DNA of 64,000 nucleotides from assembly GCA_027623555.1 (NCBI GenBank), contig JAQBSZ010000005.1:1-64000 (forward strand). The letters run 5' to 3'. Source of the DNA: Pseudomonadota bacterium (GTDB lineage: Bacteria; Pseudomonadota; Gammaproteobacteria; Pseudomonadales; Pseudohongiellaceae). Shown here piece by piece: positions 1-8,288 of the stretch (within the stretch, counting starts at the first letter, position 1; each line of letters begins with the position of its first letter). The position numbers and the translations under genes were made by a program. Under the pieces are notes generated by a model. It made no database searches. It was not told the origin of the DNA and saw nothing but the letters and a program-made list of their open reading frames with translations.

Positions 1-74
1 AGCCATAATCTGGCTAACTCAGGTGGGTCAATTTTCGATGCAAATCCTGGGTCAGTTTTAAATGCAAATTAACA
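1..74. mobile_element. End of an IS21-like insertion sequence
   Basis: Two imperfect 22-bp direct repeats stand at 24-45 and 48-69. Both read TGGGTCA-N-TTTT-NN-ATGCAAAT and agree at 19 of 22 positions. They are followed by TAACA at 70-74. Tandem copies of a GGGTCA...ATGCAAAT unit just inside a terminal TGT/ACA are typical of IS21-family ends, where they bind the IstA transposase. The istA/istB genes would lie to the left, outside the window. The family assignment rests on recalled end sequences, not on a search. Confidence 0.5.
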
Positions 75-297
75 GATTACCTTCTCAAAGTACTATGAAT
101 TGACTGCTGTGCTCGTTTGCCTCCCTTACCTCGCCCTGAGGGCGTGACCAGTCCCCTATGCTTGCTGTTCGGTGCGAAGATCCCATGAAATCTTGTCAAA
201 TTCGCTCTAGGTGTTGCATGGAATGTAATTTATCGGATATCAAAGGGGTATTTCCAAGCAGTAAGAAAGAGCATTGGCTATCTATACAAGCTCCATA

Positions 298-323
298 AAA
301 AAGGGGGCACAGGCCCCCTTTTT
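298..323 (-). terminator. Rho-independent terminator of the TonB receptor gene
   Basis: GGGGGC (303-308) pairs with GCCCCC (313-318) around the loop ACAG. The stem is flanked by five A on one side and five T on the other, so it can work on both strands. It lies 22 bases beyond the receptor stop codon. Confidence 0.85.
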
Positions 324-344
324 GTTACAGCACTAGCTGCCAGA

Positions 345-3242
345 CTAGTTGTTCAGCGAGTATGTAAACTCCATGCCATACAGGCGCGGCAGCGTGGTTG
401 CGGCTGTCTGTCGGAAGAACTCGGCCTGGCCATTGTTCAGAATCTGCAGTTTGCCCACTTCGTCAAAGATATTGTTGACGAAGCCGGAGACTACCCACTT
501 GCCGGAGCCAGAAGTCCAGGTTGCCCTGACGTCTGTCCTGCCGTAGGAAGGGGCTTTTTCATATTCACTCTGGAAGGATGAGAAATAGACCTCGTCAATC
601 CAGCTATAGACGCCGAATAAATCAATGGATCCGCTCGACAGCGGGATGCGATAACCCGCCCATGCGGTGTATTTAAGGTCCGGCACCTGCAGCAACTGAT
701 TGCCTTTGATGTTGGTTACCAGGCCTTCGAACGATGGAAACAGAGAACTTGGCCTGGAGACATTCGACGGGTCGCTGAGGAACAGATCTTCTGTATATTC
801 ACTTGGCGTGAAACTGAAGTTACCTCCCAGGGTGGTCCGGTCGGATGCCAGCCAGATCAGTTCCGCCTCGACACCGTAAATTTCAGCGCCAGGTGCTGCG
901 AGCGTCGAGGTGGTTACAGCCGACGCAGGTGAGCCGGGCAGCAGCCCGGGCGCGACTTCGGTAGCGACCGTGTGAATATTCTCATAGTCATAGTAGTAGA
1001 TTGAGCCGTTCAACTGGATCGTGTTATTGCGCATCTGACTCTTGTAACCGAGTTCATAGGCGACCAATTCTTCAGGTTCGTAAGTTGGAGACCGACTGAA
1101 GAATACAAGGTTGTAACCTCCGGAACGATATCCGGAAGTTGCCGACAGGTACATCAGGGTGTTGTCGGTAACGTTCCAGTCGAGGTTAACGCGGCCGGTC
1201 ACCTTGGTATCTTTTCGATTGAATGGGCGATACACGCTGATTGCTATCGGTACACCACCGTTAACGACGGTTGGAGTTGCACGGAATCCACCGGGAGCGG
1301 CTGTGTCGGCAACAAGACCCCCATTAATCTTGTTGTAGGTCGCGAGTGAAAGGCCGAACGCGCCGCCGGCAAAAGCGGCTCCACCGCCCTCGGTATAACG
1401 AAACAGATTCTCTTCGGCGGTCACTTCGTCTGACGCGTAGCGAATACCCATGGTCAATGTAAAGACATCATTGATATCCCATACGGCCTGGGTATATGCA
1501 GCATACGCTTCTCGCTTGGTTTGCGTGTGGTAAAGCAGATCCGTGGCCACAGTATTCGGCCCGTGCGATACATCCAGGTCAGACAGGGTACCGTTGTCAC
1601 CCTGCCATGAAGATATGTAGAGATTGTTGTTGGCCCGCGTTGGATTTTGTACGGCATAGTTGACCGCACAGGACGCGGCCGGAGTTGCCGCCGTTCGACA
1701 GACGGTTCTCGCGGAATGCAGAGTCGCCATAGGACGGTTGTTTCCAAAGAAGGAAAGTTCATCCAGACCGGTGTTGTCGGTGTAGGCGTTTGCAAATTTC
1801 CCCTCGCCGAGCGAGGAGTAGAAGTCGCCGCGTTGATCGATTGTCGCATCGTAGGAGAATATCCCGGACGTGAACGACAGCGAGTCGGTCAGCTCATAGA
1901 ACGCCTGCAATTCATGGGACTCGTAGGTGGCCTCATGATTTACGTAGAACTGGCGATCATGGAAGAGGCTGCCGGTGTTGTCGTCGTCGGTGGTGCGATA
2001 GTAAGACAGCTCGTTGTGTCCGTAGATATATTTCACCGTCACTGACTCGGACAGTTCAAATGTCGCAGTGAACTGGGTGCCATCCTGGTCAAACTGTTCC
2101 CGGTTAAGACCATTGGTTGCCGCGCAAACATCATCACCATCAACATCACTATCGAATACGCAGGCGTTATAGATCGCTGCGCTGGCTGCCGAGGTGTTGT
2201 TGAAGCCGTCGATTGAGGCGGCGGCATTCTGGAATCCATCGTTGGCGATTACATCAATGCCGGGTCGATTGCGCTGGGCCTGAACCATAGCGCCTGTAGC
2301 AGGATCGGTGAAATTCAGGATCGGCCGGGAGGCATCATAGAAGTTGCTCTGCTCGAAGTTTGCGATCGCGGTATTCGTCGTATCAATCCGGCGATAGCCG
2401 GGCACAAGATCGGTAGTGTTTCGGGTCGGTTCGCCGTCCTCGTTGAGGACTACCAGGCCGGCGCCATCGGCGCCACCGAAGGGCCGATCAATACGCATTT
2501 GGTTCATTCTGAGGTCGAAGGTGAGAGAGTCAGTGGGGGTCCACTTGAACAGAACCGCCGTGTTCTCTGTGCCAAGTCCGTCCAGGCCACCTCCTTGAGG
2601 GCCAATGTCCTTAACGACTCCATCGCGATCCCGCACACTGAAGTTGAGCCGTGCGGTTAAAACATCGTCGACAAGCGGGCCGGATATCATGCCATAGTAT
2701 TCCTGTGTGCCGAAGTTACCGATGATGCTCTTGAAGCCATAATCCAGTTCGTTAGTTGGCTCCTTGTAGAGAATGTTCATGGCGCCGCCGACGGCGTTAC
2801 GGCCATACAGGGTGCCTTGTGGTCCGCGCAAAACCTCGATGCGCTCCACGTCCCAGAAAGTGGCTGCGGTCGCGGTGAGCAGGTCTTCTGAATAGACACC
2901 ATTCATGTAGGTTGCAACGCCGGGGTCTCCACCCAATGCGCGAAAGTTACGCCCTACACCGCGAATAGTTGAGTCATAAGGCTGAATGGTAGTAGCAGGA
3001 ATGAAATTCTGTAGGTCTTCCTGATTTCTAATACCGAATTCGTCCAGAAACTCGGATGTAAATGCGGTTATCGATATGGAAGTATCCTGTATCGAGGCTT
3101 CCCTGCGTTCTGCAGTTACCATGACTTCTTCGATTTGTCTGTCCGGTGTTGCTTCGGCGGAAAATACAGCCTGGGTAAAGCCTGTGCTGAATAGAGTGGT
3201 TGCGACTGTCAACGGCAGAGTTACGGATTTAGCGCGTTTCAT
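345..3242 (-). CDS. TonB-dependent outer-membrane receptor
   Basis: A 965-residue outer-membrane receptor that would import a large substrate (siderophore, cobalamin, glycan or other nutrient) using energy from TonB-ExbB-ExbD. A signal peptide covers about residues 1-29. A TonB-box-like segment with EEVMVTAERRE follows near residues 38-48, then the plug domain (IRGVGRN, ERIEVLRGPQGTLYGRNAVGG near 134-155) and a long beta-barrel ending in FTYSLNN. The length and the LRGPQGTLYGRN motif fit the large CirA/FecA-like receptors of marine gammaproteobacteria. The ATG has a GGGGA-type ribosome site in AAAAAGGGGACCTAT. It is a lone gene: no sigma/anti-sigma pair, regulator or catabolic gene lies beside it, so the substrate cannot be inferred. 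It sits between IS remnants, so it may have been acquired. Confidence 0.93.
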   Translation of the reverse strand: MKRAKSVTLPLTVATTLFSTGFTQAVFSAEATPDRQIEEVMVTAERREASIQDTSISITAFTSEFLDEFGIRNQEDLQNFIPATTIQPYDSTIRGVGRNFRALGGDPGVATYMNGVYSEDLLTATAATFWDVERIEVLRGPQGTLYGRNAVGGAMNILYKEPTNELDYGFKSIIGNFGTQEYYGMISGPLVDDVLTARLNFSVRDRDGVVKDIGPQGGGLDGLGTENTAVLFKWTPTDSLTFDLRMNQMRIDRPFGGADGAGLVVLNEDGEPTRNTTDLVPGYRRIDTTNTAIANFEQSNFYDASRPILNFTDPATGAMVQAQRNRPGIDVIANDGFQNAAASIDGFNNTSAASAAIYNACVFDSDVDGDDVCAATNGLNREQFDQDGTQFTATFELSESVTVKYIYGHNELSYYRTTDDDNTGSLFHDRQFYVNHEATYESHELQAFYELTDSLSFTSGIFSYDATIDQRGDFYSSLGEGKFANAYTDNTGLDELSFFGNNRPMATLHSARTVCRTAATPAASCAVNYAVQNPTRANNNLYISSWQGDNGTLSDLDVSHGPNTVATDLLYHTQTKREAYAAYTQAVWDINDVFTLTMGIRYASDEVTAEENLFRYTEGGGAAFAGGAFGLSLATYNKINGGLVADTAAPGGFRATPTVVNGGVPIAISVYRPFNRKDTKVTGRVNLDWNVTDNTLMYLSATSGYRSGGYNLVFFSRSPTYEPEELVAYELGYKSQMRNNTIQLNGSIYYYDYENIHTVATEVAPGLLPGSPASAVTTSTLAAPGAEIYGVEAELIWLASDRTTLGGNFSFTPSEYTEDLFLSDPSNVSRPSSLFPSFEGLVTNIKGNQLLQVPDLKYTAWAGYRIPLSSGSIDLFGVYSWIDEVYFSSFQSEYEKAPSYGRTDVRATWTSGSGKWVVSGFVNNIFDEVGKLQILNNGQAEFFRQTAATTLPRLYGMEFTYSLNN

Positions 3243-3685
3243 ATAGGTCCCCTTTTTATATGTCTTATTGTCAGGAGGAAAGCAGAACTGGAGTTATCCA
3301 GTACACCGGGCCTGTAGTTACGAGTCAGAAAATACGAACAAGGCGAATAGCATCAAATATGCTGACCAAGCCCCCACTTGGCAGAAAGAAAGACAGCGCC
3401 CAGAATAGAAGGATTGCAATGCCAAAGCAAGCCTGGCTAACATTTACAGACCTGGAATAAACGTTACATAAATACCCATCTCGTGCGTTGCGGCACCCGT
3501 ACCTGCCGAGCGAGTAGTATCCGGATTAAAGACTGATCGTTAATCTGGGCGGCTGAAGGTCGACCTCTAGTTTCTGTTCGGTCCCTTCCACCGATGCTTC
3601 CTGTTGATATGTATCACCTTTTCGGACAGTCCCGGTAATCCCCCCTAGAAACCACAGGATCCATAAGTAGAATTAGGGGTTCTCT
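3243..3685. other. Intergenic region upstream of the TonB receptor
   Basis: 443 bases between two minus-strand genes. Apart from a weak promoter candidate and the receptor ribosome site, no gene, RNA or strong repeat is visible. Short open frames here lack family resemblance. Confidence 0.6.
3329..3356 (-). promoter_or_regulatory. Weak sigma70-like promoter candidate for the TonB receptor
   Basis: On the minus strand TTGATG (3356-3351) and TATTTT (3334-3329) are separated by 16 bases, leaving a leader of about 80 bases. Both hexamers are imperfect. Confidence 0.3.
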
Positions 3686-4132
3686 TTACTTGCTATGCTG
3701 GCCATTCCACTTTTTCTTCATTTCGGCATGTACTTCCGCTTCGAATAGGTCAAGGATCGTGGCTACAAGTCGTCGATGCTTTATAGCCATAATCGTTCCG
3801 CCGTTCTCCCAGTTCGACCAGGTGCAGGGATCTACTCCCAGGTGTTTTGCAGCGGTTCGCGGAGACCAGCCAAGTTCACGTCTCTTGGCGGCCAGACGCT
3901 CAGCAATGGTGGATGGGTTAGACGGCTCTGGGTCGTAGCCAAGGAATTTGATCAGGGTCGGTATATGGTGAATTTCTGGTCTAGTGATGTCATTTTCCCA
4001 ATTAAAAATCGTCTCCGAGGTCACTACCATTATTAAGGCCAACTCTTTCTGCTGAATCCCGAGATATAGCCTCCTTCTCTTTATATGCTCCCCAAGGGTC
4101 CTTGGCTCAAAATCATAAGGCTTAGATATCAA
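3686..4132 (-). CDS. XRE/Cro-type helix-turn-helix regulator
   Basis: A small DNA-binding protein with two helix-turn-helix segments. The first is TLGEHIKRRRLYLGIQQKEL followed by TSETIFNWEND. The second is ERLAAKRRELGWSPRTAAKH followed by DPCTWSNWENG. Both carry the NWEN motif of XRE domains. The open frame extends upstream to 4243, but the extra N-terminus (QLQAWRVSPAWPQGQGR) is antisense to the comM fragment and is not expected to be real. TTG at 4132 or GTG at 4150 is a more plausible start, although neither has a clear ribosome site, so the 5' end may have been lost at a recombination junction. Targets are unknown; it may be a relic of an integrated element. Confidence 0.6.
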   Translation of the reverse strand: MISKPYDFEPRTLGEHIKRRRLYLGIQQKELALIMVVTSETIFNWENDITRPEIHHIPTLIKFLGYDPEPSNPSTIAERLAAKRRELGWSPRTAAKHLGVDPCTWSNWENGGTIMAIKHRRLVATILDLFEAEVHAEMKKKWNGQHSK

Positions 4133-4169
4133 TGAGTTAAGTGAAGTGCGCACAAATGGTAAAAAGGCA

Positions 4170-4655
4170 ACGCGTCCCTGCCCCTGCGGCCATGCCGGCG
4201 ACACCCGCCAGGCCTGTAGCTGTTCACCAGATCGCCTGCGCAACTATGTGGGTAAACTATCCGGGCCCCTGCTGGATCGCCTGGATCTACTGATAGAGGT
4301 GCCTGCTTTATCCCCGGCTGAACTGCTGGAACCCGAACAGTTGCCCATGGATTGGGAGTCGATTCGGCAGCGCATCGCCGACTGTCGTGCCTTGCAACTG
4401 CAGCGCAGCGGCAAACTCAATTCGGATCTTGGGGTAGAAGAACTGCTTGCGGTAAGCCCCTTGCCTGCTGCACGACGCTCGCGGCTGGCGCAAACCATGG
4501 AAAAACTCGGTATGTCCGCCCGCACTACCCATCGCGTCATCAAGGTGGCGCGCACGATAGCGGATTACAACCAAAGGCAGGATGTCACTGAGGCCGATCT
4601 GTTTGAGGCGATAAGCTATCGGCGTTGTGCCTTGCTGCGCTCACTGGTGCGCTGA
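4170..4655 (+). pseudogene. comM: 3' fragment of comM (Mg-chelatase-like AAA+ helicase)
   Basis: The reading frame matches only the last third of ComM (family length about 500 residues), the AAA+ helicase that promotes branch migration in natural transformation. Visible are PCPCGHAGD, the Cys-rich CSCSPDRL, KLSGPLLDRLDL and the C-terminal EADLFEAISYRR. The Walker A/B part and the whole N-terminus are missing. Homology starts abruptly near 4170, where XRE-gene DNA begins on the other strand, and ends with a stop at 4653-4655 against the IS256 fragment. It therefore looks like a gene destroyed by deletion or insertion. A functional comM elsewhere cannot be excluded. Confidence 0.8.
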
Positions 4656-5235
4656 GGTGGTCCATATTCACACCCAGAGCCGGGTAAATGGATTTGCTGA
4701 TAACCTGCTTGTCCTGCCGAATCTTGAGTACAATACAGTCCAGATACACGATGGGATAAATGGTATCCAGAGGTCGCGATTGCCAGTCAATGACCTGCTC
4801 AATCACGGCATCGGTAACTTTCGAGATCAGCGCAGCTGAAACATCCGCACCGTACATTTCCTTGAAGGTCTTGACGATCTCTCGGGTGGACAATCCCTGC
4901 GCGTACAAGAATAAAATCTTGTCATCCATTGAAGTGAAACGGCGCTGGTGCTTTTTGACCAACTGGGGCTCAAAACTGCCTTCTCTATCGCGAGGCGTGT
5001 TCAGATCGAACTGGCCATCTTCGGTCTGCAGGGTTTTGCTGGTGTAGCCATTACGGCTGTTGGAGCAGTCGGAGTGCTCGTGCTTGTCAAAGCCCAAGTG
5101 ATGATCCATTTCACCATTAAGAGCAGCTTCAACAGTGATTTTAGTGAGCATCTGCCTGAACTCATTGAGGTCAGCTTCAGTCTTGATGCTCTTTGCGGCC
5201 GTATTGGCCAGTGCTTGAAGATCTTTCCTATTCAT
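4656..5235 (-). pseudogene. Truncated IS256-family transposase
   Basis: The first ~195 residues of a DDE transposase of the IS256 (mutator-like) family; full members have about 400. Recognisable are HHLGFDKHEHS, SRNGYTSKTLQTEDG, LNTPRDREGSFEPQLVKKHQ and the segment with the first catalytic Asp, YLDCIVLKIRQDK. The match stops at YPALGVNMDH. The frame then runs on into antisense comM, so the second Asp and the Glu of the triad are missing and the protein is inactive. The start ATG at 5235 lies just inside the IS terminal repeat, so this is the 5' half of an IS cut off at the comM junction. Confidence 0.85.
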
Positions 5236-5271
5236 AATCTGCCTATCCTTACCCGTTATCGGGTTTAATGA

Positions 5272-5303
5272 TAGGCAGTTACACAGAATTTAATACAGTC
5301 TCT
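5272..5303. mobile_element. Terminal inverted-repeat end of the IS256-like element
   Basis: Read on the minus strand the DNA is AGACTGTATTAAATTCTGTG followed by TAACTGCCTAT. This resembles IS256-family ends (…CTGTGTAACTGCC…) and lies 37 bases upstream of the transposase start. The partner repeat at the other end is gone. Confidence 0.55.
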
Positions 5304-5383
5304 AGCTAGCATGGGAAGCTGCACAAAACTATAAAGCCCCTCACTTCTAAGTTCTGGTCCTGCCATGTCTTCGTCACAATTTC

Positions 5384-6676
5384 TTACCTCTCTGGATAGT
5401 CCACTTTAATCCGCGACTTAGCTACCGAGCCTGTCGAATTAGCGTGCTCATGCCACGCCCTCAACATAGCTTCCTCCGCCCACTCTTCATTGCACTGCAC
5501 TACAGCGACTGCGTCGTGAACTGGCAAAGCTACGATGCCTGCATCAACTCCTTCGAGCATCACCTGCCTCAATATCTGCCCCTCAAGGTTTTGCGCCAGA
5601 ATACCGAAGCCGCTAAATAGCCTTACTTTCGGATAGCGCTTTAGTGTTGCGGCCTCTAGCTTTTCAAACAGCTTCTTGCTTATACGCTCTCGATAAGAAG
5701 CGTTTAGAGCACCCTCCCGATCACTCGCGCCCATAGCAATTGTTATAAACGACTTGATCCGCTGCCGGTCGTCAAAGCCTGCTAGCTCGCCTATGTCTTC
5801 GTAGGGACTCTCTCCTGCATCCTCACCTGCAAATACAGCCAGGTTCAATCTGATGTGGTTAGCACTAAAGTCCACTTCACAGATCGGCTGCCCGTCGATG
5901 AGGGTGTTAATTCTGAGACGCATCTTCTTGTCTGGGAGAGATTGGAAAGGCGTCGTAAGCCTGCCTGACTGAAATGGGTCGTGTTTGTAAGTAAGCCTCA
6001 CTGGAGCTTTACAAGCCCAAGAGTGTCCCTTCAAGAACTCATTGATTAATGTCATCCCAACCAAGTCAGGATGATCGTCGTCTAACTCGGCAATCACTTC
6101 GCCATAACCGCCATGTGGTTCGTTAATGGTTACGTATGGAGGCTCTATAGGTTGCTCAGCTTCGAGGAAGCACTTCCACAGCGTTCTCTGCAGCTCTTTA
6201 GTCGGATAGATGCGAGTTCTGAGCGGTTGTTTGCTGTATTTCTTGCCAGGAAGTCTCTCGATAACTCCCTGAGCGGTCAGGGCTTCAACGATGTCTTTCA
6301 TATAGGTCTGTGATAGTCCGTATCTCTTCAACCAATAGTCTTTAGCGTAGGCATGCTTATCTAGAGCAACAAGCGTCCATTGACGAACGTACATACCCCT
6401 ACTCAGATTAAGAAGCATATAGAGTAGATGACGTTCTAGCTCTGCTAGTTGCTTAGGCCCCCTTTTGCCGCCGAGACCACCCATGCAAAACCGCACAAAG
6501 CCTTCGATGCTTTGATAGGAAGGCTTAGCTTTATCTAGGACTAATGGAGTTAAGAAGCGGTGGTGGTCGGTGTCATCAGGAGGATACTCACTGTATGACT
6601 CCAACAAGGAATGGAGGAGCTTCTGGTTCTCTATAGCCGCTGTAGAACTAGAGGCTATGTTACTGGACCCTGTCAT
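5384..6676 (-). CDS. Protein with family A DNA polymerase-like palm motifs
   Basis: A 430-residue protein that would usually be called hypothetical. Residues about 115-145 (RYGLSQTYMKDIVEALTAQG) resemble a winged helix. The C-terminal half carries a series that matches family A polymerases in order. EVDFSANHIRL (267-277) resembles motif A (D-Y/F-S-x3-I/L-R). PYEDIGELAG (291-300) stands where DIHxxTA lies. DRQRIKSFITIAMG (303-316) has the R-x3-K of motif B. ILRQVMLEGVDAG then leads to LPVHDAVAV (384-392), resembling motif C (HD). No 3'-5' or 5'-3' exonuclease domain is present. The likely role is replication or repair synthesis of the integrative element; this is inferred from motifs read by eye. 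The motif C glutamate of Pol I is replaced by Ala389, and motif B lacks the usual Phe. Its upstream region has direct repeats. Confidence 0.7.
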   Translation of the reverse strand: MTGSSNIASSSTAAIENQKLLHSLLESYSEYPPDDTDHHRFLTPLVLDKAKPSYQSIEGFVRFCMGGLGGKRGPKQLAELERHLLYMLLNLSRGMYVRQWTLVALDKHAYAKDYWLKRYGLSQTYMKDIVEALTAQGVIERLPGKKYSKQPLRTRIYPTKELQRTLWKCFLEAEQPIEPPYVTINEPHGGYGEVIAELDDDHPDLVGMTLINEFLKGHSWACKAPVRLTYKHDPFQSGRLTTPFQSLPDKKMRLRINTLIDGQPICEVDFSANHIRLNLAVFAGEDAGESPYEDIGELAGFDDRQRIKSFITIAMGASDREGALNASYRERISKKLFEKLEAATLKRYPKVRLFSGFGILAQNLEGQILRQVMLEGVDAGIVALPVHDAVAVVQCNEEWAEEAMLRAWHEHANSTGSVAKSRIKVDYPER

Positions 6677-6725
6677 TAGGACACTAAACCTATAGATATT
6701 ATTCTTATTGGTTTCAGATAGTTAC

Positions 6726-6746
6726 TAACTTTAGTGTGTATAGGGA
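6726..6746 (+). repeat. 21-bp direct repeat, copy 1
   Basis: Core CTTTAGTGTGTATAGGGA. An identical 21-bp copy is at 6815-6835, 89 bases further on. It lies 50 bases upstream of the polymerase-like gene start. Confidence 0.85.
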
Positions 6747-6814
6747 CTGTGCCGCTCAGAAGCGCTACATCCAGTAGCTGTAGTTACCACTACCTTCTGT
6801 CTATAGTGGCTGAT

Positions 6815-6835
6815 TAACTTTAGTGTGTATAGGGA
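6815..6835 (+). repeat. 21-bp direct repeat, copy 2
   Basis: Identical to 6726-6746. Immediately to its left, TCTGTCTATAGTGGCTG (6796-6812) is a related motif that shares the 11-mer TATAGTGGCTG with 9563-9573 next to the integrase. Confidence 0.85.
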
Positions 6836-7318
6836 TTAATCCGCCCTTCAGCACAATAGCTCATTGAAGCCCGACTGGGTGCTATCGAGGTGCAAGAACA
6901 CGAGAGCTGTAGCGACTACTCAGCCTCTCCAGTCTACAGCGCTCTCTTCCACCCCCGATAAAGCGACAGAGCTACGCAGTCATTAAAGGCTGTGCAATGA
7001 GGCGACTGCGATCAGTCTAGATACCAGGCAGCAGTCCGACAATGCTATTCAGTGTCTATATAGGCTATCAAGCTATTGAGGTAAATCAGGGACAACAAAG
7101 GGTGACGGCAATTGGGTAGCAATGCCCTGCAGTGCCCGTGGTTGCTGGCCTGGCTGTGCAGACGGGTTAGCGGAAATAGGGTTAATTGGCGAATCAGTGG
7201 GTACCATATATAGACATTCTCATACCACCTGCGAGCGGTTTAGCTGTTTCACTCGGTCTAGATTAAGGCTAAGCTGGAAACGGAAGGCGCGAACACTTTC
7301 ATTCAGAGATATCGAGTT

Positions 7319-8212
7319 ATGAGGCTTCTTAACAACACACTACTCAAGACCTGCACCATTGCTGCCTCTTCATTGTTACTGATAGCCCTTGCCAACCCAG
7401 CCTCAGCGGCGCGGAAATGCTCTCCTCGTGTTGGTGTTTCAGGAGGGGACATATTTATGGATGACATTCAACGCTGTCCATCCAACTATCATGACATGGG
7501 TGTCACAAATAGCTCACTTGGAGGTCTATCTACTACAGGCTCTACCTCAAACCGAAGTGCTATTTCTTCAATCGGCGACACCGCGAATCAATTAGCAGCT
7601 CAGCGCGCAGCTCAGCGCGCGGCTCAGCAACAGCAGCAACACGAGCAAGCTTTGGTCAATGCCCAATTAGAGGAGCGCCGCTCAGCAGAGCGTCACCAGA
7701 ACAGCTTCTTGCCGCCTGATTCACAGTGTTTAGCTGGCTCATGGCGAATGCATACCGCAGAAACCAATGAATCGGTACAATTGGCAATTCCGCTAAACGG
7801 CGCAATCAGCTTCGATGGTTCTGAAATACCAGTCATTCCAATTTATGTTGGCAGCTCTTTTAGCCTGGTTTATAGAGAATCAGCTGGCGGCTTCGAAATA
7901 GATGGACGGCTGAACAATGGAATATTGGAAGGGTCTGTGATGATGGTGATGACGAAGAATGGTTTCTGGAAGGACACATCCGTTCGACAGAGAGGGGATT
8001 ATACAGCGACAAGGATCACTGCGATACCTTCCGGCTGCGATCAAGAAGGCGTTAGCGCTATCGGCCCAACTTCTTCATCTCCTTCTGAATCATCATCGGA
8101 GCGTGGAAAGAATTTGGTCGATAGCCTTAACCAACTAAATCAACTGCATCAGGAAGGAATCCTTAGTGATGAGGAGTATGGCGCCGCTAAGCGACGCCTA
8201 TTGGGTCTCTAG
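7319..8212 (+). CDS. Secreted SHOCT-domain protein, function unknown
   Basis: 297 residues. A clear signal peptide (hydrophobic IAASSLLLIALA, cleavage after ANPASA near residue 30) sends it to the periplasm or beyond; there is no lipobox. Residues about 90-125 are an Ala/Gln-rich helix with a small repeat (AAQRAAQRAAQQQQQ), encoded by repeated GCTCAGCGCGC DNA. The middle (about 135-235) looks like a compact beta domain starting CLAGSWRMHTAE. After a Ser-rich linker the C-terminus LNQLHQEGILSDEEYGAAKR is a SHOCT motif, a short domain often found at protein ends and thought to mediate oligomerisation. It is convergent with the integrase and is the only candidate cargo gene of the element. I do not recognise the central domain. 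Confidence 0.75.
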   Translation: MRLLNNTLLKTCTIAASSLLLIALANPASAARKCSPRVGVSGGDIFMDDIQRCPSNYHDMGVTNSSLGGLSTTGSTSNRSAISSIGDTANQLAAQRAAQRAAQQQQQHEQALVNAQLEERRSAERHQNSFLPPDSQCLAGSWRMHTAETNESVQLAIPLNGAISFDGSEIPVIPIYVGSSFSLVYRESAGGFEIDGRLNNGILEGSVMMVMTKNGFWKDTSVRQRGDYTATRITAIPSGCDQEGVSAIGPTSSSPSESSSERGKNLVDSLNQLNQLHQEGILSDEEYGAAKRRLLGL

Positions 8213-8288
8213 CCAGCAACTCTAGCTGCATCACAGTCTGGTACACGTGGTCCTACGCATTTGGGAGGCTATGAAGGTTGTTAGGTCG

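Larger units (their letters stand above)
6677..7318. other. Repeat-bearing intergenic region of the integrative element
   Basis: 642 bases without a credible gene, between the divergent polymerase-like and SHOCT genes. It holds two identical 21-bp direct repeats, a TATAGTGGCTG motif that recurs beside the integrase, and a related copy TTCAGTGTCTATATAGGCT at 7048-7066. A replication origin, regulatory region or integrase/excisionase arm sites are possible roles; none is proven. Confidence 0.6.

Noticed and set aside
132-144. CGCCC-TGA-GGGCG hairpin
   Set aside because: Short, no T-tract and a loop of three; no reason to call it a terminator.
4244-4574. Minus-strand frames opposite the comM fragment
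   Set aside because: The plus-strand translation is clearly ComM; the reverse frames are shadows.
7122-7322. A 66-codon frame before the SHOCT gene
   Set aside because: No ribosome site, no resemblance, and it overlaps the better-supported start at 7319.
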